Shown: positions 25,243 to 34,984, numbered from the stretch's first letter. The stretch is 64,000 nt of DNA from Rathayibacter sp. VKM Ac-2754 (GCF_009807095.1 NZ_WUCC01000002.1:1-64000); one strand, 5' to 3'. The notes: generated by a model from the letters alone, not told the origin. Program-made: numbers and translations.

Positions 25243-26679
25243 ATGACCATGCAGCAGGCAGGACTCCGCTCGGGGGCGACTCCGCTCGCGGTGCGGATGC
25301 GGCCGCGCAGCCTCGACGAGGTCGCCGGCCAGCGCCACCTGCTCACCCCCGGCTCCCCGCTCGTCGCCCTCGCGGCCGACAAGACCGGCGAGCGCGGAGC
25401 TGTCTCGGTCATCCTCTGGGGCCCTCCCGGCACCGGCAAGACCACGCTCGCCCAGGCGGTCGCGCACTCCAGCGGGCGCCGCTTCGTCGAGCTGTCCGCG
25501 GTGACCGCCGGGGTGAAGGACGTGCGCCAGGTGATGGAGGAGGCGCTTTCCACCCGCGATCTGTACGGCACCTCGACCGTCCTCTTCCTCGACGAGATCC
25601 ACCGCTTCACGAAGGCCCAGCAGGATGCGCTGCTCCCCGGTGTCGAGAACGGCTGGGTCATCCTCATCGCCGCCACCACCGAGAACCCGTCCTTCTCGGT
25701 CATCGCCCCGCTGCTCTCGCGGTCGCTGCTGCTGACCCTGGAGCCGCTGAGCGACGACGACCTCGGGATCCTGGTCGATCGAGCCCTCACCGACGAGCGC
25801 GGGCTCCGCGGTTCCGTCGAGCTCGCCGACGAGGCGCGCGCGAGCATCGTGCGCCTCGCCTCCGGAGACGCACGGCGCGCCCTCACAGCGCTCGAGGCGG
25901 CGGCGACCTCGGCGCGCTCGGAGGCACGGGAGGCGGATCGCGTCGCGCTCGCGGAGCGCTCCGACGGGTCGGACGACGACGAGGACGACGAGGAGGAGGA
26001 GGAGGAGGAGGACGCTCCCGAGGCCGCCGAGCCCGGCCTGCCGCTCATCACCACCGAGGTGGTCGCCCGCGCCGTCGACCGAGCGCTGCTGCGCTACGAC
26101 CGCAACGGCGACGAGCACTACGACGTCATCAGCGCCTTCATCAAGTCGATCCGCGGATCCGACGTCGACGCGGCGCTGCACTACCTGGCCCGGATGATCG
26201 AGGCGGGGGAGGATCCGCGCTTCATCGCCCGCCGCATCATCGTCTCGGCGTCCGAGGACATCGGCATGGCCGATCCGCAGGCCCTGGTCGTCGCGATCGC
26301 CGCCGCCGACGCCGTCCAGTTCATCGGGATGCCCGAGGGGCGCATCCCGCTCGCCCAGGCGGTCGTGCACCTGGCCACCGCTCCCAAGTCGAACGCCTCC
26401 TACTCCGCCATCGACCTCGCCATCGCCGATGTGCGCGCCGGGAAGGCCGGCCGGGTGCCGGCGCACCTGCGCGATGCGCACTACCCCGGAGCGAAGCGGC
26501 TCGGGCACGGCAAGGGCTACCGCTATCCGCACGACGCCGACCTCGGAGTGCTCGAGCAGCAGTACCTCCCCGACGCGCTGGAGGGCGCGCGCTACTACCG
26601 GCCGACCGAGCACGGGAACGAGCGCGACGTCTCGGCCCGGCTCGCGAAGCTGCTGCGGATCATCCGCGGCAAAGGCTGA
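25243..26679 (+). CDS. rarA: Replication-associated recombination protein A (RarA/MgsA AAA+ ATPase)
   Basis: 478-residue clamp-loader-like AAA+ ATPase acting at stalled replication forks. Walker A is GPPGTGKTT (residues 60-68), Walker B is LFLDEIHRF, and the C-terminal tetramerisation domain has [14 protein letters not shown] and [12 protein letters not shown]. The protein is 20-40 residues longer than usual because of an acidic insertion near residues 243-262 made almost only of Asp and Glu. The ATG at 25243 is chosen because the upstream frame is non-conserved. Confidence 0.93.
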   Translation: MTMQQAGLRSGATPLAVRMRPRSLDEVAGQRHLLTPGSPLVALAADKTGERGAVSVILWGPPGTGKTTLAQAVAHSSGRRFVELSAVTAGVKDVRQVMEEALSTRDLYGTSTVLFLDEIHRFTKAQQDALLPGVENGWVILIAATTENPSFSVIAPLLSRSLLLTLEPLSDDDLGILVDRALTDERGLRGSVELADEARASIVRLASGDARRALTALEAAATSARSEAREADRVALAERSDGSDDDEDDEEEEEEEDAPEAAEPGLPLITTEVVARAVDRALLRYDRNGDEHYDVISAFIKSIRGSDVDAALHYLARMIEAGEDPRFIARRIIVSASEDIGMADPQALVVAIAAADAVQFIGMPEGRIPLAQAVVHLATAPKSNASYSAIDLAIADVRAGKAGRVPAHLRDAHYPGAKRLGHGKGYRYPHDADLGVLEQQYLPDALEGARYYRPTEHGNERDVSARLAKLLRIIRGKG

Positions 26680-26717
26680 CGCCTCCCGCCTCTCCTCTGC
26701 CGCGTTCCTGTCAGCGG

Positions 26718-26746
26718 GTGACGCCCGCGACCCGAGGTGGTAGTCT
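26718..26746 (+). promoter_or_regulatory. rpsD promoter
   Basis: GTGACG (26718-26723) and TAGTCT (26741-26746) are 17 bases apart. Transcription from about 26753 leaves a 175-base leader before rpsD, long enough for the S4 autoregulatory structure known upstream of rpsD in other bacteria; no specific S4 site could be identified. Confidence 0.55.
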
Positions 26747-26928
26747 TGCGAGGTTGCCCACCGCTCTGTAGCCGAGCGGAGCAGCGATCCCTCTGAATCG
26801 CGCAGTTCGTCACCGCGGTCACCCTTCCGCACGCACCCGCGAGCGGACACGACCACGGCGTCCGCCCTCCTCCCGGAGCAGGCGGTCGAGAGCTGCGACC
26901 GAACCTCTCAGACCTTGGAAGGACCACA

Positions 26929-27558
26929 GTGTCGACCACCTCACGTACCCGCTCGAAGACGCGCCTGTCGCGCGCCCTCGGCATCCCCCTGACCCCGAAG
27001 GCCGCCCGCTACCTCGAGAAGCGTCCCTACGCTCCCGGTGAGCACGGCCGCTCGAAGCGCAAGGCGGACTCCGACTACGCCGTCCGCCTTCGTGAGAAGC
27101 AGCGTCTGCGCGCCCAGTACGGCATCCGCGAGAAGCAGCTGCGCATCGCCTTCCAGGAGGCGCGCCGCACCCAGGGCCTGACCGGTGAGAACCTGGTCGA
27201 GCTCCTCGAGATGCGTCTCGACGCCCTCGTCCTGCGCTCGGGCTTCGCCCGCACCACGGCGCAGGCCCGCCAGTTCGTCACCCACCGCCACATCATGGTG
27301 GACGGCAAGACGGTCGACCGCCCCTCCTTCCGCGTGAAGCCGGGCCAGGTCATCCACGTCAAGCCGCGCTCCGAGGGCACCGACCCGTTCCAGGTCGCTG
27401 CCGCCGGTGGACACGTCGACGTGCTCCCCAAGACCCCGGGCTACCTCGAGGTCGAGATCGACAAGCTCCAGGCGACGCTGCTGCGCCGCCCGAAGCGCGC
27501 CGAGGTCCCCGTGACCTGCGAAGTGCAGTTCGTCGTCGAGTACTACGCGGCTCGCTGA
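26929..27558 (+). CDS. rpsD: 30S ribosomal protein S4
   Basis: 209-residue primary rRNA-binding protein of the small subunit. The S4 RNA-binding fold is in MRLDALVLRSGFARTTAQARQ... through VKPGQVIHV. The N-terminal zinc cysteines found in many S4 proteins are absent, so this is the zinc-free (C-) paralogue. It stands alone, outside the alpha operon, as in other high-GC actinobacteria. GTG start with AAGGA at about 8 bases. Confidence 0.97.
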   Translation: MSTTSRTRSKTRLSRALGIPLTPKAARYLEKRPYAPGEHGRSKRKADSDYAVRLREKQRLRAQYGIREKQLRIAFQEARRTQGLTGENLVELLEMRLDALVLRSGFARTTAQARQFVTHRHIMVDGKTVDRPSFRVKPGQVIHVKPRSEGTDPFQVAAAGGHVDVLPKTPGYLEVEIDKLQATLLRRPKRAEVPVTCEVQFVVEYYAAR

Positions 27559-27576
27559 GTCGACCCCCGCACGAGG

Positions 27577-27602
27577 AAGGCCCCGGTCCACGCCGGGGCC
27601 TT
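27577..27602 (+). terminator. Intrinsic terminator after rpsD
   Basis: AAGGCCCCGG (27577-27586) pairs perfectly with CCGGGGCCTT (27593-27602) around a 6-base loop, and the stem runs into TTTCCC. It lies 18 bases after the rpsD stop and is the most conventional terminator in the window. Confidence 0.8.
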
Positions 27603-27652
27603 TCCCGTTAAGTCCCCGCGACGGGCCGTGCGGAGCCCCCGCCGCCCCGCGT

Positions 27653-27658
27653 CTAGGC
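27653..27658 (+). promoter_or_regulatory. Candidate -10 box for the DUF948 gene
   Basis: TAGGCT sits 39 bases before the GTG, just after the rpsD terminator. No convincing -35. Confidence 0.35.
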
Positions 27659-27697
27659 TGGAGTGCCGCAACGCGCGGCGTCGAGAGGGAGGTCACC

Positions 27698-28123
27698 GTG
27701 TCCGGTGGAGACATCGCAGGACTCATCGCCGCGGGCGTGTTCGCGATACTGGTCGCGATCGCGGCCATCCCCCTCTGGAAGCTCGGGCGCGTCTTCGACA
27801 GCACCAGCGAGGCGATCAAGCAGGCCAGCGACGGCCTGACCCCGATCCTCGACGAGTCGGCCTCGACGCTCCGCGAGGCGAACCAGCAGCTCGCCCGCGT
27901 CGACACCATCACGAAGGACGTCGCCGAGGTCACCGGCAACGTCAACGCGCTCGTCGCCCTCACGGCCGCCACGATCGGCGGGCCGCTGATCAAGCTGGCC
28001 GGCTTCACGGCAGGCGTCCGTGCCGTGCTCGTGGCGGGTCGCACCGCCGACAAGGCCGGTGCCGCCGTCGGCCGCAGTGCCGCGAAGGCCTCCAAGCGCA
28101 CCCGCAGGTCCGCCTCCAGGTAG
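27698..28123 (+). CDS. DUF948 membrane protein
   Basis: 141-residue protein with one N-terminal membrane helix (about 7-27), a helical stretch with methyl-accepting-chemotaxis-like heptads (SEAIKQASDGLTPILDES), a Gly/Ala-rich hydrophobic patch near 85-105 and a basic C-terminus. This is the DUF948 pattern; function unknown. In actinobacteria it commonly lies just upstream of alaS with the small protein that follows. GTG start behind GGGAGG. Confidence 0.8.
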   Translation: MSGGDIAGLIAAGVFAILVAIAAIPLWKLGRVFDSTSEAIKQASDGLTPILDESASTLREANQQLARVDTITKDVAEVTGNVNALVALTAATIGGPLIKLAGFTAGVRAVLVAGRTADKAGAAVGRSAAKASKRTRRSASR

Positions 28124-28139
28124 CCCGGGGCTCGCGCCC

Positions 28140-28145
28140 TACAAT
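28140..28145 (+). promoter_or_regulatory. Candidate -10 box for the small membrane protein and alaS
   Basis: TACAAT lies 42 bases before the GTG at 28187, in the short gap after the DUF948 gene. It could drive the small protein and alaS. Confidence 0.35.
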
Positions 28146-28186
28146 CGAGAAGGCTCGCGCACCCCGCCGCCGTGGAAGGAACCCCC

Positions 28187-28378
28187 GTGAAGAATCTCGT
28201 CCTGATCGTCGTCGGGGTCGGCCTCGGCTTCGCCCTCGCGCACCAGGTCGCCCGGACTCCCGCCGGCGCCCGCCTGTTCGAAGACCTCAACCGCACGGCG
28301 AAGGAGCTGGGCGAGGCCGTCTCGGACGGCTATCACCAGCGCGAGGCCGAGCTCAAGGCCGCCATCGGCGAGGGCTGA
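28187..28378 (+). CDS. Small single-pass membrane protein of unknown function
   Basis: 63 residues beginning KNLVLIVVGVGLGFALAHQ, a membrane helix with two glycines, then an amphipathic helix (FEDLNRTAKELGEAVSDGYHQREAELKAAI). The GTG at 28187 is chosen because AAGGA precedes it by 6 bases and it starts directly at the helix; a GTG five codons upstream contains that ribosome-binding site. A counterpart is regularly found between the DUF948 gene and alaS; no function known. Confidence 0.75.
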   Translation: MKNLVLIVVGVGLGFALAHQVARTPAGARLFEDLNRTAKELGEAVSDGYHQREAELKAAIGEG

Positions 28379-28431
28379 GACCCCGCCACCCGACATCCGC
28401 GTCGTTCACCGACCGAACCGTAACGGAACCC

Positions 28432-31089
28432 ATGCAGACCGCTGACATCCGCAACCGCTGGCTCGACTTCTTCGGGAGCCGCGGTCACACCGTGGTCCCC
28501 TCCGCCTCCCTCGTGAGCGAGGACCCGAGCCTCCTCTTCACGGTCGCCGGCATGGTGCCGTTCGTGCCCTACCTCACCGGAGTCGTCCCGGCGCCGTACC
28601 CGCGCGCGACGAGCGTGCAGAAGTGCATCCGCACCAACGACATCGAAGAGGTCGGCAAGACCCCGAGGCACGGCACGTTCTTCCAGATGAACGGCAACTT
28701 CTCGTTCGGCGACTACTTCAAGGAGGGGGCGATCGGCTACGCCTGGGAGCTCCTCACCGGTCTCGAGAGCGACGGCGGCTACGGCTTCGACGAGAAGGAC
28801 CTCTGGGTCACCGTCTACAAGGACGACGACGAGGCCATCGCGCTCTGGAAGAAGATCGCGGGCCTCCCCGACGAGCGCATCCAGCGGCTCGACAAGGACA
28901 CCAACTACTGGTCGACCGGTCAGCCCGGCCCGGCCGGCCCCTGCTCCGAGATCTTCTTCGACCGCGGCCCCGCCTACGGCATCGATGGCGGCCCCGCCAC
29001 CGACGACGACCGCTACGTCGAGATCTGGAACCTCGTCTTCATGCAGTACCTGCGCGGGGAGGGCACGAGCAAGGTCGACTTCGACATCCTGGGCGAGCTG
29101 CCGCGCAAGAACATCGACACCGGCATGGGCCTCGAGCGCGTCGCGTTCCTCAAGCAGGGCGTCGAGAACATGTACGAGATCGACCAGGTGCGCCCGGTCC
29201 TCGACCGCGCGTCCGAGCTCTCGGGCCGCCGCTACGGCGCCGTGCACGAGGACAACGTCCGGATGCGCGTCATCGCCGACCACGTCCGCTCCTCGCTGAT
29301 GCTGCTCTCCGACGGCGTGACGCCGTCGAACGAGGGGCGCGGCTACATCCTCCGCCGCCTCATGCGCCGCACGGTGCGCGCGATGCGCCTGCTCGGAGTC
29401 GACACGGCAACGTTCCCCGAGCTGTTCGCCGCCTCGCGCGACGCGATGGCGGCCGCCTACCCCGAGGTGCGGGACGACTACGAGCGGCTCTCGACCAGCG
29501 CGTTCGGCGAGGAGGAGGCGTTCCTACGCACCCTCGCCGCCGGCACCGAGATCCTCGACCTCGCGGTGCTGAAGACCAAGAAGGCCGAGGCCGCGACGCT
29601 CCCGGGCGACACCGCGTTCCTCCTGCACGACACCTTCGGCTTCCCGATCGACCTCACGCTCGAGATCGCCGAGGAGTCGGGGCTCGCGGTCGACCGCGAG
29701 GCGTTCGACTCGCTCATGACCGCGCAGCGCACCCGCGCGAAGGCCGATGCGAAGTCGAAGAAGTCGGCCCTCGCCGACCTCTCGGTCTACGCCGACTTCC
29801 GCGCCCGCGGCGAGACCCTCTTCACCGGCTACGACGTCCTCGAGACCGAGTCCCGCATCGTCGGACTGATCGTCGGCGGCCACGTCGTCACGAAGGCCGT
29901 CGCGGGCGACATCGCCGAGGTCGTCCTCGAGGCCACGTCGCTCTACGCCGAGTCGGGCGGTCAGGAGGCGGACGCGGGTCGCATCGTCGGCTCCGGCTTC
30001 GACCTCGAGGTCCTCGACGTGCAGAAGCCCGTCAAGGGGCTCATCAGTCACACGGTCCAGGTCGCGAGCGGCGAGGTGGGCGTCGGCGACGCCGCCACCT
30101 CCGTCGTCGACCGCGACTGGCGCCGCGGCGCGACCCAGGCGCACTCGGGCACCCACCTCATCCACGCCGCGCTCCGGCAGGTCCTCGGCCCGCAGGCGCA
30201 CCAGTCGGGCTCCTACAACAAGGCCGGCTACCTGCGCCTCGACTTCTCGTGGAACCAGGCTCTCTCGCTCGAGACCCGGAGCGAGATCGAGGACATCGCC
30301 AACACCGCCATCCGCGACAACCTCGAGGTCGTCACCCGCGAGCTCCCGCTCGACGAGGCGAAAGCGCTCGGCGCGATGGCCCTGTTCGGCGAGAAGTACG
30401 GCGACGTCGTGCGCGTCGTCGACATCGGCGGTCCCTGGTCGCGCGAGCTCTGCGCCGGCACCCACGTCGGCACCTCCGCCGAGGTCGGCCTGATCAGCCT
30501 GGTCAGCGAGTCGTCGGTCGGATCCACGAACCGCCGCGTCGAGTCGCTCGTCGGCCGCGAGGCGTTCAAGGACCTGGCCGCCGAGCGCGCCCTGGTCGGC
30601 ACGATCTCGTCATCGCTCAAGACGCCCCGCGAGCAGCTGCCCGAGCGCATCTCCGAGCTCGTCGCGAGCCTCAAGGCCGCCGAGAAGAAGATCGCGGCCT
30701 TCGAGGCGCGCGCTCTCGCCGACCGCGTGCCCGCGATCGCAGCGAACCGCCGCACCGTCGGCGGAGTCACCGTCGTCGCCGAGAACATCGGCACCGCAGG
30801 CTCCACCGACGAGCTCCGCTCCCTCGTCACCTCCGTGCGCGAGCGCCTCGGCCAGGAGGCGGCGGTCGTCGCCCTCGCGGCGGACGTGTCCGGCAAGCCC
30901 GCCGTCATCGTCGCCACCAACCAGGCCGCCCGCGACCTCGGCCGGAAGGCGGGCGTCCTCGCCCGCCGTGCCGCCGGGATCCTCGGCGGAGGCGGAGGCG
31001 GCAAGGACGACCTCGCGCAGGGTGGTGGCTCGGACGTCTCGGCGATCGGCGCGGCACTCGAGGCCGTCGTGACGGAAGCGACCCGCTGA
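28432..31089 (+). CDS. alaS: Alanyl-tRNA synthetase
   Basis: 885-residue class II synthetase that charges tRNA-Ala and edits mischarged Ser/Gly. The catalytic domain starts at the N-terminus (TADIRNRWLDFFGSRGHT), the editing domain has the metal-binding HSGTHLIHAAL and CAGTHV, and a C-Ala domain with a Gly-rich GGGGGGKDDLAQGGG segment ends it. Length is normal. ruvX begins directly after its stop, with no gap. Confidence 0.97.
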   Translation: MQTADIRNRWLDFFGSRGHTVVPSASLVSEDPSLLFTVAGMVPFVPYLTGVVPAPYPRATSVQKCIRTNDIEEVGKTPRHGTFFQMNGNFSFGDYFKEGAIGYAWELLTGLESDGGYGFDEKDLWVTVYKDDDEAIALWKKIAGLPDERIQRLDKDTNYWSTGQPGPAGPCSEIFFDRGPAYGIDGGPATDDDRYVEIWNLVFMQYLRGEGTSKVDFDILGELPRKNIDTGMGLERVAFLKQGVENMYEIDQVRPVLDRASELSGRRYGAVHEDNVRMRVIADHVRSSLMLLSDGVTPSNEGRGYILRRLMRRTVRAMRLLGVDTATFPELFAASRDAMAAAYPEVRDDYERLSTSAFGEEEAFLRTLAAGTEILDLAVLKTKKAEAATLPGDTAFLLHDTFGFPIDLTLEIAEESGLAVDREAFDSLMTAQRTRAKADAKSKKSALADLSVYADFRARGETLFTGYDVLETESRIVGLIVGGHVVTKAVAGDIAEVVLEATSLYAESGGQEADAGRIVGSGFDLEVLDVQKPVKGLISHTVQVASGEVGVGDAATSVVDRDWRRGATQAHSGTHLIHAALRQVLGPQAHQSGSYNKAGYLRLDFSWNQALSLETRSEIEDIANTAIRDNLEVVTRELPLDEAKALGAMALFGEKYGDVVRVVDIGGPWSRELCAGTHVGTSAEVGLISLVSESSVGSTNRRVESLVGREAFKDLAAERALVGTISSSLKTPREQLPERISELVASLKAAEKKIAAFEARALADRVPAIAANRRTVGGVTVVAENIGTAGSTDELRSLVTSVRERLGQEAAVVALAADVSGKPAVIVATNQAARDLGRKAGVLARRAAGILGGGGGGKDDLAQGGGSDVSAIGAALEAVVTEATR

Positions 31090-31662
31090 ATGGAGCGGTT
31101 CGGCGTGCGGCTCGGCATCGACGTGGGTCGCTCCCGCATCGGAGTCGCGCGCTCGGACGCCGACGGACTGCTCGCGCTGCCGGTCGAGACCGTCGCGCGC
31201 GCGGAGGACGACTCCGACATCGCCCGCATCGCGGCGATCGCCGCGGAGTACGACGCCCGCGCGATCGTCGTCGGCCTGCCCCTGTCGCTGTCCGGAGGCG
31301 AGACCGCCTCCACCGACGACGCGCGCTCCTTCGCGGCGCGGGTCGCCTCGGCCGTGCCCTCCGCGCCGGTCCGGCTCGTCGACGAGCGGCTCTCGACCGT
31401 CACCGCCCAGGGCGCCCTGCACCTCTCGGGCCGCAGCACCCGCGGCTCCCGCACCGTGATCGACCAGATCGCCGCCGTGGTGATCCTGCAGCACGCCATC
31501 GATTCCGAGCGCTCCTCCGGTACCCCGGCGGGCAGCGCGCTCGAACCGAACGAAGGACGACCAACCCGTGACCGACGTCCCCCCGAGCCGCCGCGCCGCC
31601 CGCGCAGCCGAGGCCGATCATCAGAGTCCGCAGTCCCAGGATCCGTCGTCCGCCTCGAGTGA
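31090..31662 (+). CDS. ruvX: Putative pre-16S rRNA nuclease RuvX (YqgF)
   Basis: 190-residue RNase H-fold protein. The catalytic Asp11 is in LGIDVGRSRIG, GLPLSLSG and VDERLSTVTAQ are conserved, and the fold closes near VVILQHAI (residue 139). The following 50 residues are Arg/Pro/Ser-rich, non-conserved and overlap the mltG reading frame by 95 bases, so the natural tail is longer than the family norm of 140-150 residues. It probably trims the 5' end of 16S rRNA. Confidence 0.9.
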   Translation: MERFGVRLGIDVGRSRIGVARSDADGLLALPVETVARAEDDSDIARIAAIAAEYDARAIVVGLPLSLSGGETASTDDARSFAARVASAVPSAPVRLVDERLSTVTAQGALHLSGRSTRGSRTVIDQIAAVVILQHAIDSERSSGTPAGSALEPNEGRPTRDRRPPEPPRRPRSRGRSSESAVPGSVVRLE

Positions 31663-32860
31663 GGTCCCGGCCGGGAACGATCCGCTCGACCGGCTCTTCT
31701 CCGGGCCGGACGTGCCGGCACCCCGCGATCGCGGTGTCGCCGTCGCGCCCGCGCACCCGGAGGCGGCTCCCGCTCCCAGGCGCCGCAAGCGCGAGCGGAA
31801 GCCGCGCAACCGCCGTGGACTGATCGGCGGGCTGCTCGCCTTCGGTGTGTTCGTGGCGCTCGTCGCGGTCGCCGTGACGATCTTCATCGAGCCGGTGCGA
31901 GCGCTCTTCGCGGAGCCGGAGACCACCGACTACACCGGCACCGGCACCAGCGAGGTCGTCTTCACGATCCACCAGGGCGACACGGGGAGCGACATCGCAG
32001 CGAACCTCGCGACCGACGGCGTCATCAAGTCGTCCCCGCCGTTCTACGACCTCCTCGTCTCGCAGACCCCGGAGCCCGTGTTCCAGCCCGGCGCCTACTC
32101 GCTGAAGGCCGAGATGAGCGCGAAGGCCGCCCTCTCCGCCCTGCTCGACTCGGAGTCGACCCGCCTCGCCAACACGTTCGTCATCCCGGAGGGCACCGCC
32201 CTCGCGTCGGCCCTGCCGCTGATCTCCGACGGCACCGGCGTCCCCCTCGCCGATCTGCAGGCGGCTGCGGCCGACTGGGGCTCCTTCGGGCTCCCGGCCG
32301 AGGCGACCAGCCTCGAGGGCTTCCTCTTCCCCGCGACGTACGACGTCGATCCGAGCACCCCGGCGCACGACATCCTGCAGACGCTCGTCGACCGGATGTA
32401 CCAGTCGCTCGACGCCGCGGGGGTGCCCGTCGACCAGCGCTACCGGACCGTGGTCTTCGCGTCGCTCGTGCAGCGCGAAGCGCGCGTCGCGGAGGACTTC
32501 CCGAAGGTCGCGCGGGTGTTCCAGAACCGGCTCGACCAGGGCTGGCGCCTCCAGTCGGACGCCACCGTCGCCTACGGCACGGGAGCGACCGACCGCGTCA
32601 CGACGACCGATGCCGAGCGCGACGACGCGAACAACATCTACAACACCTATCAGCGCGACGGGCTGCCTCCCGCGCCGATCTCGAACCCCGGTGACGTCGC
32701 CATCGACGCCGTGCTGCGCCCCGCCGACGGCACCTGGATGTACTTCGTCACCGTGAACCTCGAGACCGGCGAGACGGTCTACTCCACGACCGACGCCGAG
32801 CACGAGGCCGCCGTCGCGCAGTGGCAGGCCTGGATGCGGGACCACCCGGAGTACCAGTGA
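31568..32860 (+). CDS. mltG: Endolytic murein transglycosylase MltG (YceG-like)
   Basis: 430-residue membrane protein: a disordered Pro/Arg-rich cytoplasmic N-terminus of about 75 residues, one membrane helix (about 82-104), a LysM-like subdomain and the YceG lytic domain. The catalytic glutamate is Glu304 in FASLVQREARV, and NTYQRDGLPPAPISNPG is the family signature. It cleaves nascent glycan strands and sets their length. The GTG start lies inside ruvX; its stop overlaps aroE (GTGA). Confidence 0.93.
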   Translation: MTDVPPSRRAARAAEADHQSPQSQDPSSASSEVPAGNDPLDRLFSGPDVPAPRDRGVAVAPAHPEAAPAPRRRKRERKPRNRRGLIGGLLAFGVFVALVAVAVTIFIEPVRALFAEPETTDYTGTGTSEVVFTIHQGDTGSDIAANLATDGVIKSSPPFYDLLVSQTPEPVFQPGAYSLKAEMSAKAALSALLDSESTRLANTFVIPEGTALASALPLISDGTGVPLADLQAAAADWGSFGLPAEATSLEGFLFPATYDVDPSTPAHDILQTLVDRMYQSLDAAGVPVDQRYRTVVFASLVQREARVAEDFPKVARVFQNRLDQGWRLQSDATVAYGTGATDRVTTTDAERDDANNIYNTYQRDGLPPAPISNPGDVAIDAVLRPADGTWMYFVTVNLETGETVYSTTDAEHEAAVAQWQAWMRDHPEYQ

Positions 32861-33699
32861 TCGAGGGTCCGAGGCGCCTCGCGGTCCTCGGATCCCCGAT
32901 CGCGCACTCGAAGTCGCCCGCGCTGCACGCGGCGGCCTACGGCGTGCTCGGGCTCGAATGGACCTACACGGCCGTCGAGGCCACCGAGGCGACGCTCGCC
33001 GATGTGATCGCGCGGGAGCGCTGGCACGGGCTGTCGCTGACGATGCCGCTGAAGCACGCCGTCCGGCCGCTGCTCGCCGAGGAGGATCTGGTCGCGCGGG
33101 CGACGGGCGCCGTCAACACGGTGCTCGTCGAGGGGGAGCGGCTCCGGGGCTTCAACACCGACGTCGCGGGGATCGTCCGCGCCCTCGCCGAGGCGGGGAT
33201 CACCTCGGCCGACCGGGTCGAGGTGCTGGGCGGAGGCGCGACCGCCGCCTCCGCGATCGCCGCCGCCGCCGAGCTGGGCGCCGCGCGGGTGACCGTGACG
33301 CTGCGCTCTCCCGAGAGGGCGGCGGCCCTCGAGCCCGTCGCGACCGCCCTCGGGGTCGTCCTCGACGTCCGCCCGTTCGCCGACTGGGAAAGCGGCGCGC
33401 CGCATCCGCTCGTCGTCTCGACCCTGCCGGGGGGCGCTGCCGACGCTCTGCGCGTGCCCGACGTGGTCGCCGCCTCCTCGACGCTGTTCGACGTGGCGTA
33501 CTCGCCCTGGCCGAGCACCCTCGCGCTCCGCTGGCGCGCGGCGGGGTCGCCGGTCGTCTCGGGCTTCGGCATGCTGCTGCACCAGGCGCTCGTGCAGGTG
33601 CGGATCTTCGCCGGGGGAGATCCCGCGGTTCCGCTGCCGCGGGAGGGCGCGGTGCTCGAGGCGATGCGCGCGGCGGTCCCGGTCGATCCCGGCGCCTGA
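32857..33699 (+). CDS. aroE: Shikimate dehydrogenase
   Basis: 280-residue enzyme reducing 3-dehydroshikimate to shikimate. The shikimate-binding GSPIAHSKSPALH, catalytic Lys66 (LTMPLKHAV), FNTDVAG, and nucleotide-binding VLGGGATAAS are all visible. The GTG at 32857 overlaps the mltG stop by 3 bases; the in-frame extension into mltG is not conserved. First gene of the aroE-aroC-aroK-aroB set. Confidence 0.94.
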   Translation: MIEGPRRLAVLGSPIAHSKSPALHAAAYGVLGLEWTYTAVEATEATLADVIARERWHGLSLTMPLKHAVRPLLAEEDLVARATGAVNTVLVEGERLRGFNTDVAGIVRALAEAGITSADRVEVLGGGATAASAIAAAAELGAARVTVTLRSPERAAALEPVATALGVVLDVRPFADWESGAPHPLVVSTLPGGAADALRVPDVVAASSTLFDVAYSPWPSTLALRWRAAGSPVVSGFGMLLHQALVQVRIFAGGDPAVPLPREGAVLEAMRAAVPVDPGA

Positions 33700-33723
33700 G
33701 ATCGGGCGCCGGAGCGCATGTGC

Positions 33724-33729
33724 GAGAAT
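33724..33729 (+). promoter_or_regulatory. -10 box placing aroC transcription at its ATG
   Basis: TGCGAGAAT is an extended -10 (GAGAAT at 33724-33729) ending six bases before the aroC ATG at 33736. There is no Shine-Dalgarno sequence in between, so aroC may be translated from a leaderless transcript. Confidence 0.4.
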
Positions 33730-33735
33730 CGTGGG

Positions 33736-34953
33736 ATGCTCCGTTGGCTCACGGCCGGGGAATCCCACGGTCCCGAACTCGTCGCCGTCCTCGAAGGACT
33801 CCCCGCAGGCGTCCCCGTCTCCCTCGACGACATCAGGGCGGATCTCGCCCGCCGCAAGCTCGGCTACGGCCGTGGCGCGCGGATGAACTTCGAGCAGGAC
33901 GAACTGGCGGTGTCCTCCGGAATCCGCCACGGCGCCACGATGGGCAGCCCCATCGCGCTGCGCATCGGCAACACGGAGTGGCCGCGCTGGGTCGACGTCA
34001 TGTCGGCAGAGCCGCGCGATCCCGAGACCCTGCCGAAGGGCCGCGGCGCCGCGCTCACCCGCCCGCGCCCCGGGCACGCCGACCTGGTCGGCATGCAGAA
34101 GTACGGCTTCCCGGAGTCGCGCAACGTGCTCGAGCGCGCCTCCGCCCGCGAGACGGCCGCCCGCGTCGCACTGGGCGCCGTCGCCCGCCGGTTCCTCGGC
34201 GAGCTCGGCATCACCCTCGTCAGCCACACCCTCGCGATCGGCCCGGTCCGCGTCCCCGAGGGCTCGGCGCTGCCGACCCCGGACGATGTCGACGCCCTCG
34301 ACGCCGATCCGCTGCGCTGCCACGACGCCGCCACGAGCGCGCTGATGGTGGCCGAGGTCGACCGGGCGCACGACGACGGCGACACGCTCGGCGGCGTCGT
34401 CGAGGTGCTCGCCTACGACCTCCCCCCGGGTCTCGGCTCCTACGTGCACTGGGACCGCCGGCTCGACGCACAGCTCGCCGCCGCGCTCATGGGCGTCCAG
34501 GCGATCAAGGGCGTCGAGGTCGGCGACGGCTTCCTCACCACGACCCGCCGGGGCTCCGAGGCGCACGACGAGCTGTTCCAGGCCTCAGGAGGCATCGGCC
34601 GCTCGAGCGACCGCGCCGGCGGCACCGAGGGCGGCATGAGCACCGGCACCGTCCTGCGCGTCCGCGCGGGGATGAAGCCGATCGCGACTGTTCCGCACGC
34701 CCTCCGCACCGTCGATGTGTCGACGGGAGAGGCGGCCGGCGCGCACCACCAGCGCTCCGACGTCTGCGCCGTTCCCGCCTCCGGCGTGGTCGCGGAGGCG
34801 ATGGTCGCCCTCGTGCTCGCCAACGCCGTGCTCGAGAAGTTCGGCGGCGACAGCGTCACCGAGACCCGCCGCAACCTCCAGGGCTACCTCGCCGCGATCC
34901 CGGGGGAGCTGCGGACCCTGCCCGCGAGCGACCCGGCGCTCGGCCTCGCCTGA
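33736..34953 (+). CDS. aroC: Chorismate synthase
   Basis: 405-residue enzyme converting EPSP to chorismate with reduced FMN. It begins at the conserved [21 protein letters not shown] and carries [22 protein letters not shown], ESHxxVCA-like [12 protein letters not shown] and [17 protein letters not shown] segments. An ATG six codons upstream (33718) is in frame but sits before the -10 box. Length is normal. Confidence 0.96.
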   Translation: MLRWLTAGESHGPELVAVLEGLPAGVPVSLDDIRADLARRKLGYGRGARMNFEQDELAVSSGIRHGATMGSPIALRIGNTEWPRWVDVMSAEPRDPETLPKGRGAALTRPRPGHADLVGMQKYGFPESRNVLERASARETAARVALGAVARRFLGELGITLVSHTLAIGPVRVPEGSALPTPDDVDALDADPLRCHDAATSALMVAEVDRAHDDGDTLGGVVEVLAYDLPPGLGSYVHWDRRLDAQLAAALMGVQAIKGVEVGDGFLTTTRRGSEAHDELFQASGGIGRSSDRAGGTEGGMSTGTVLRVRAGMKPIATVPHALRTVDVSTGEAAGAHHQRSDVCAVPASGVVAEAMVALVLANAVLEKFGGDSVTETRRNLQGYLAAIPGELRTLPASDPALGLA

Positions 34954-34984
34954 TGCGCGCCGGCTCCCGGGCGACGGCCCGCTG

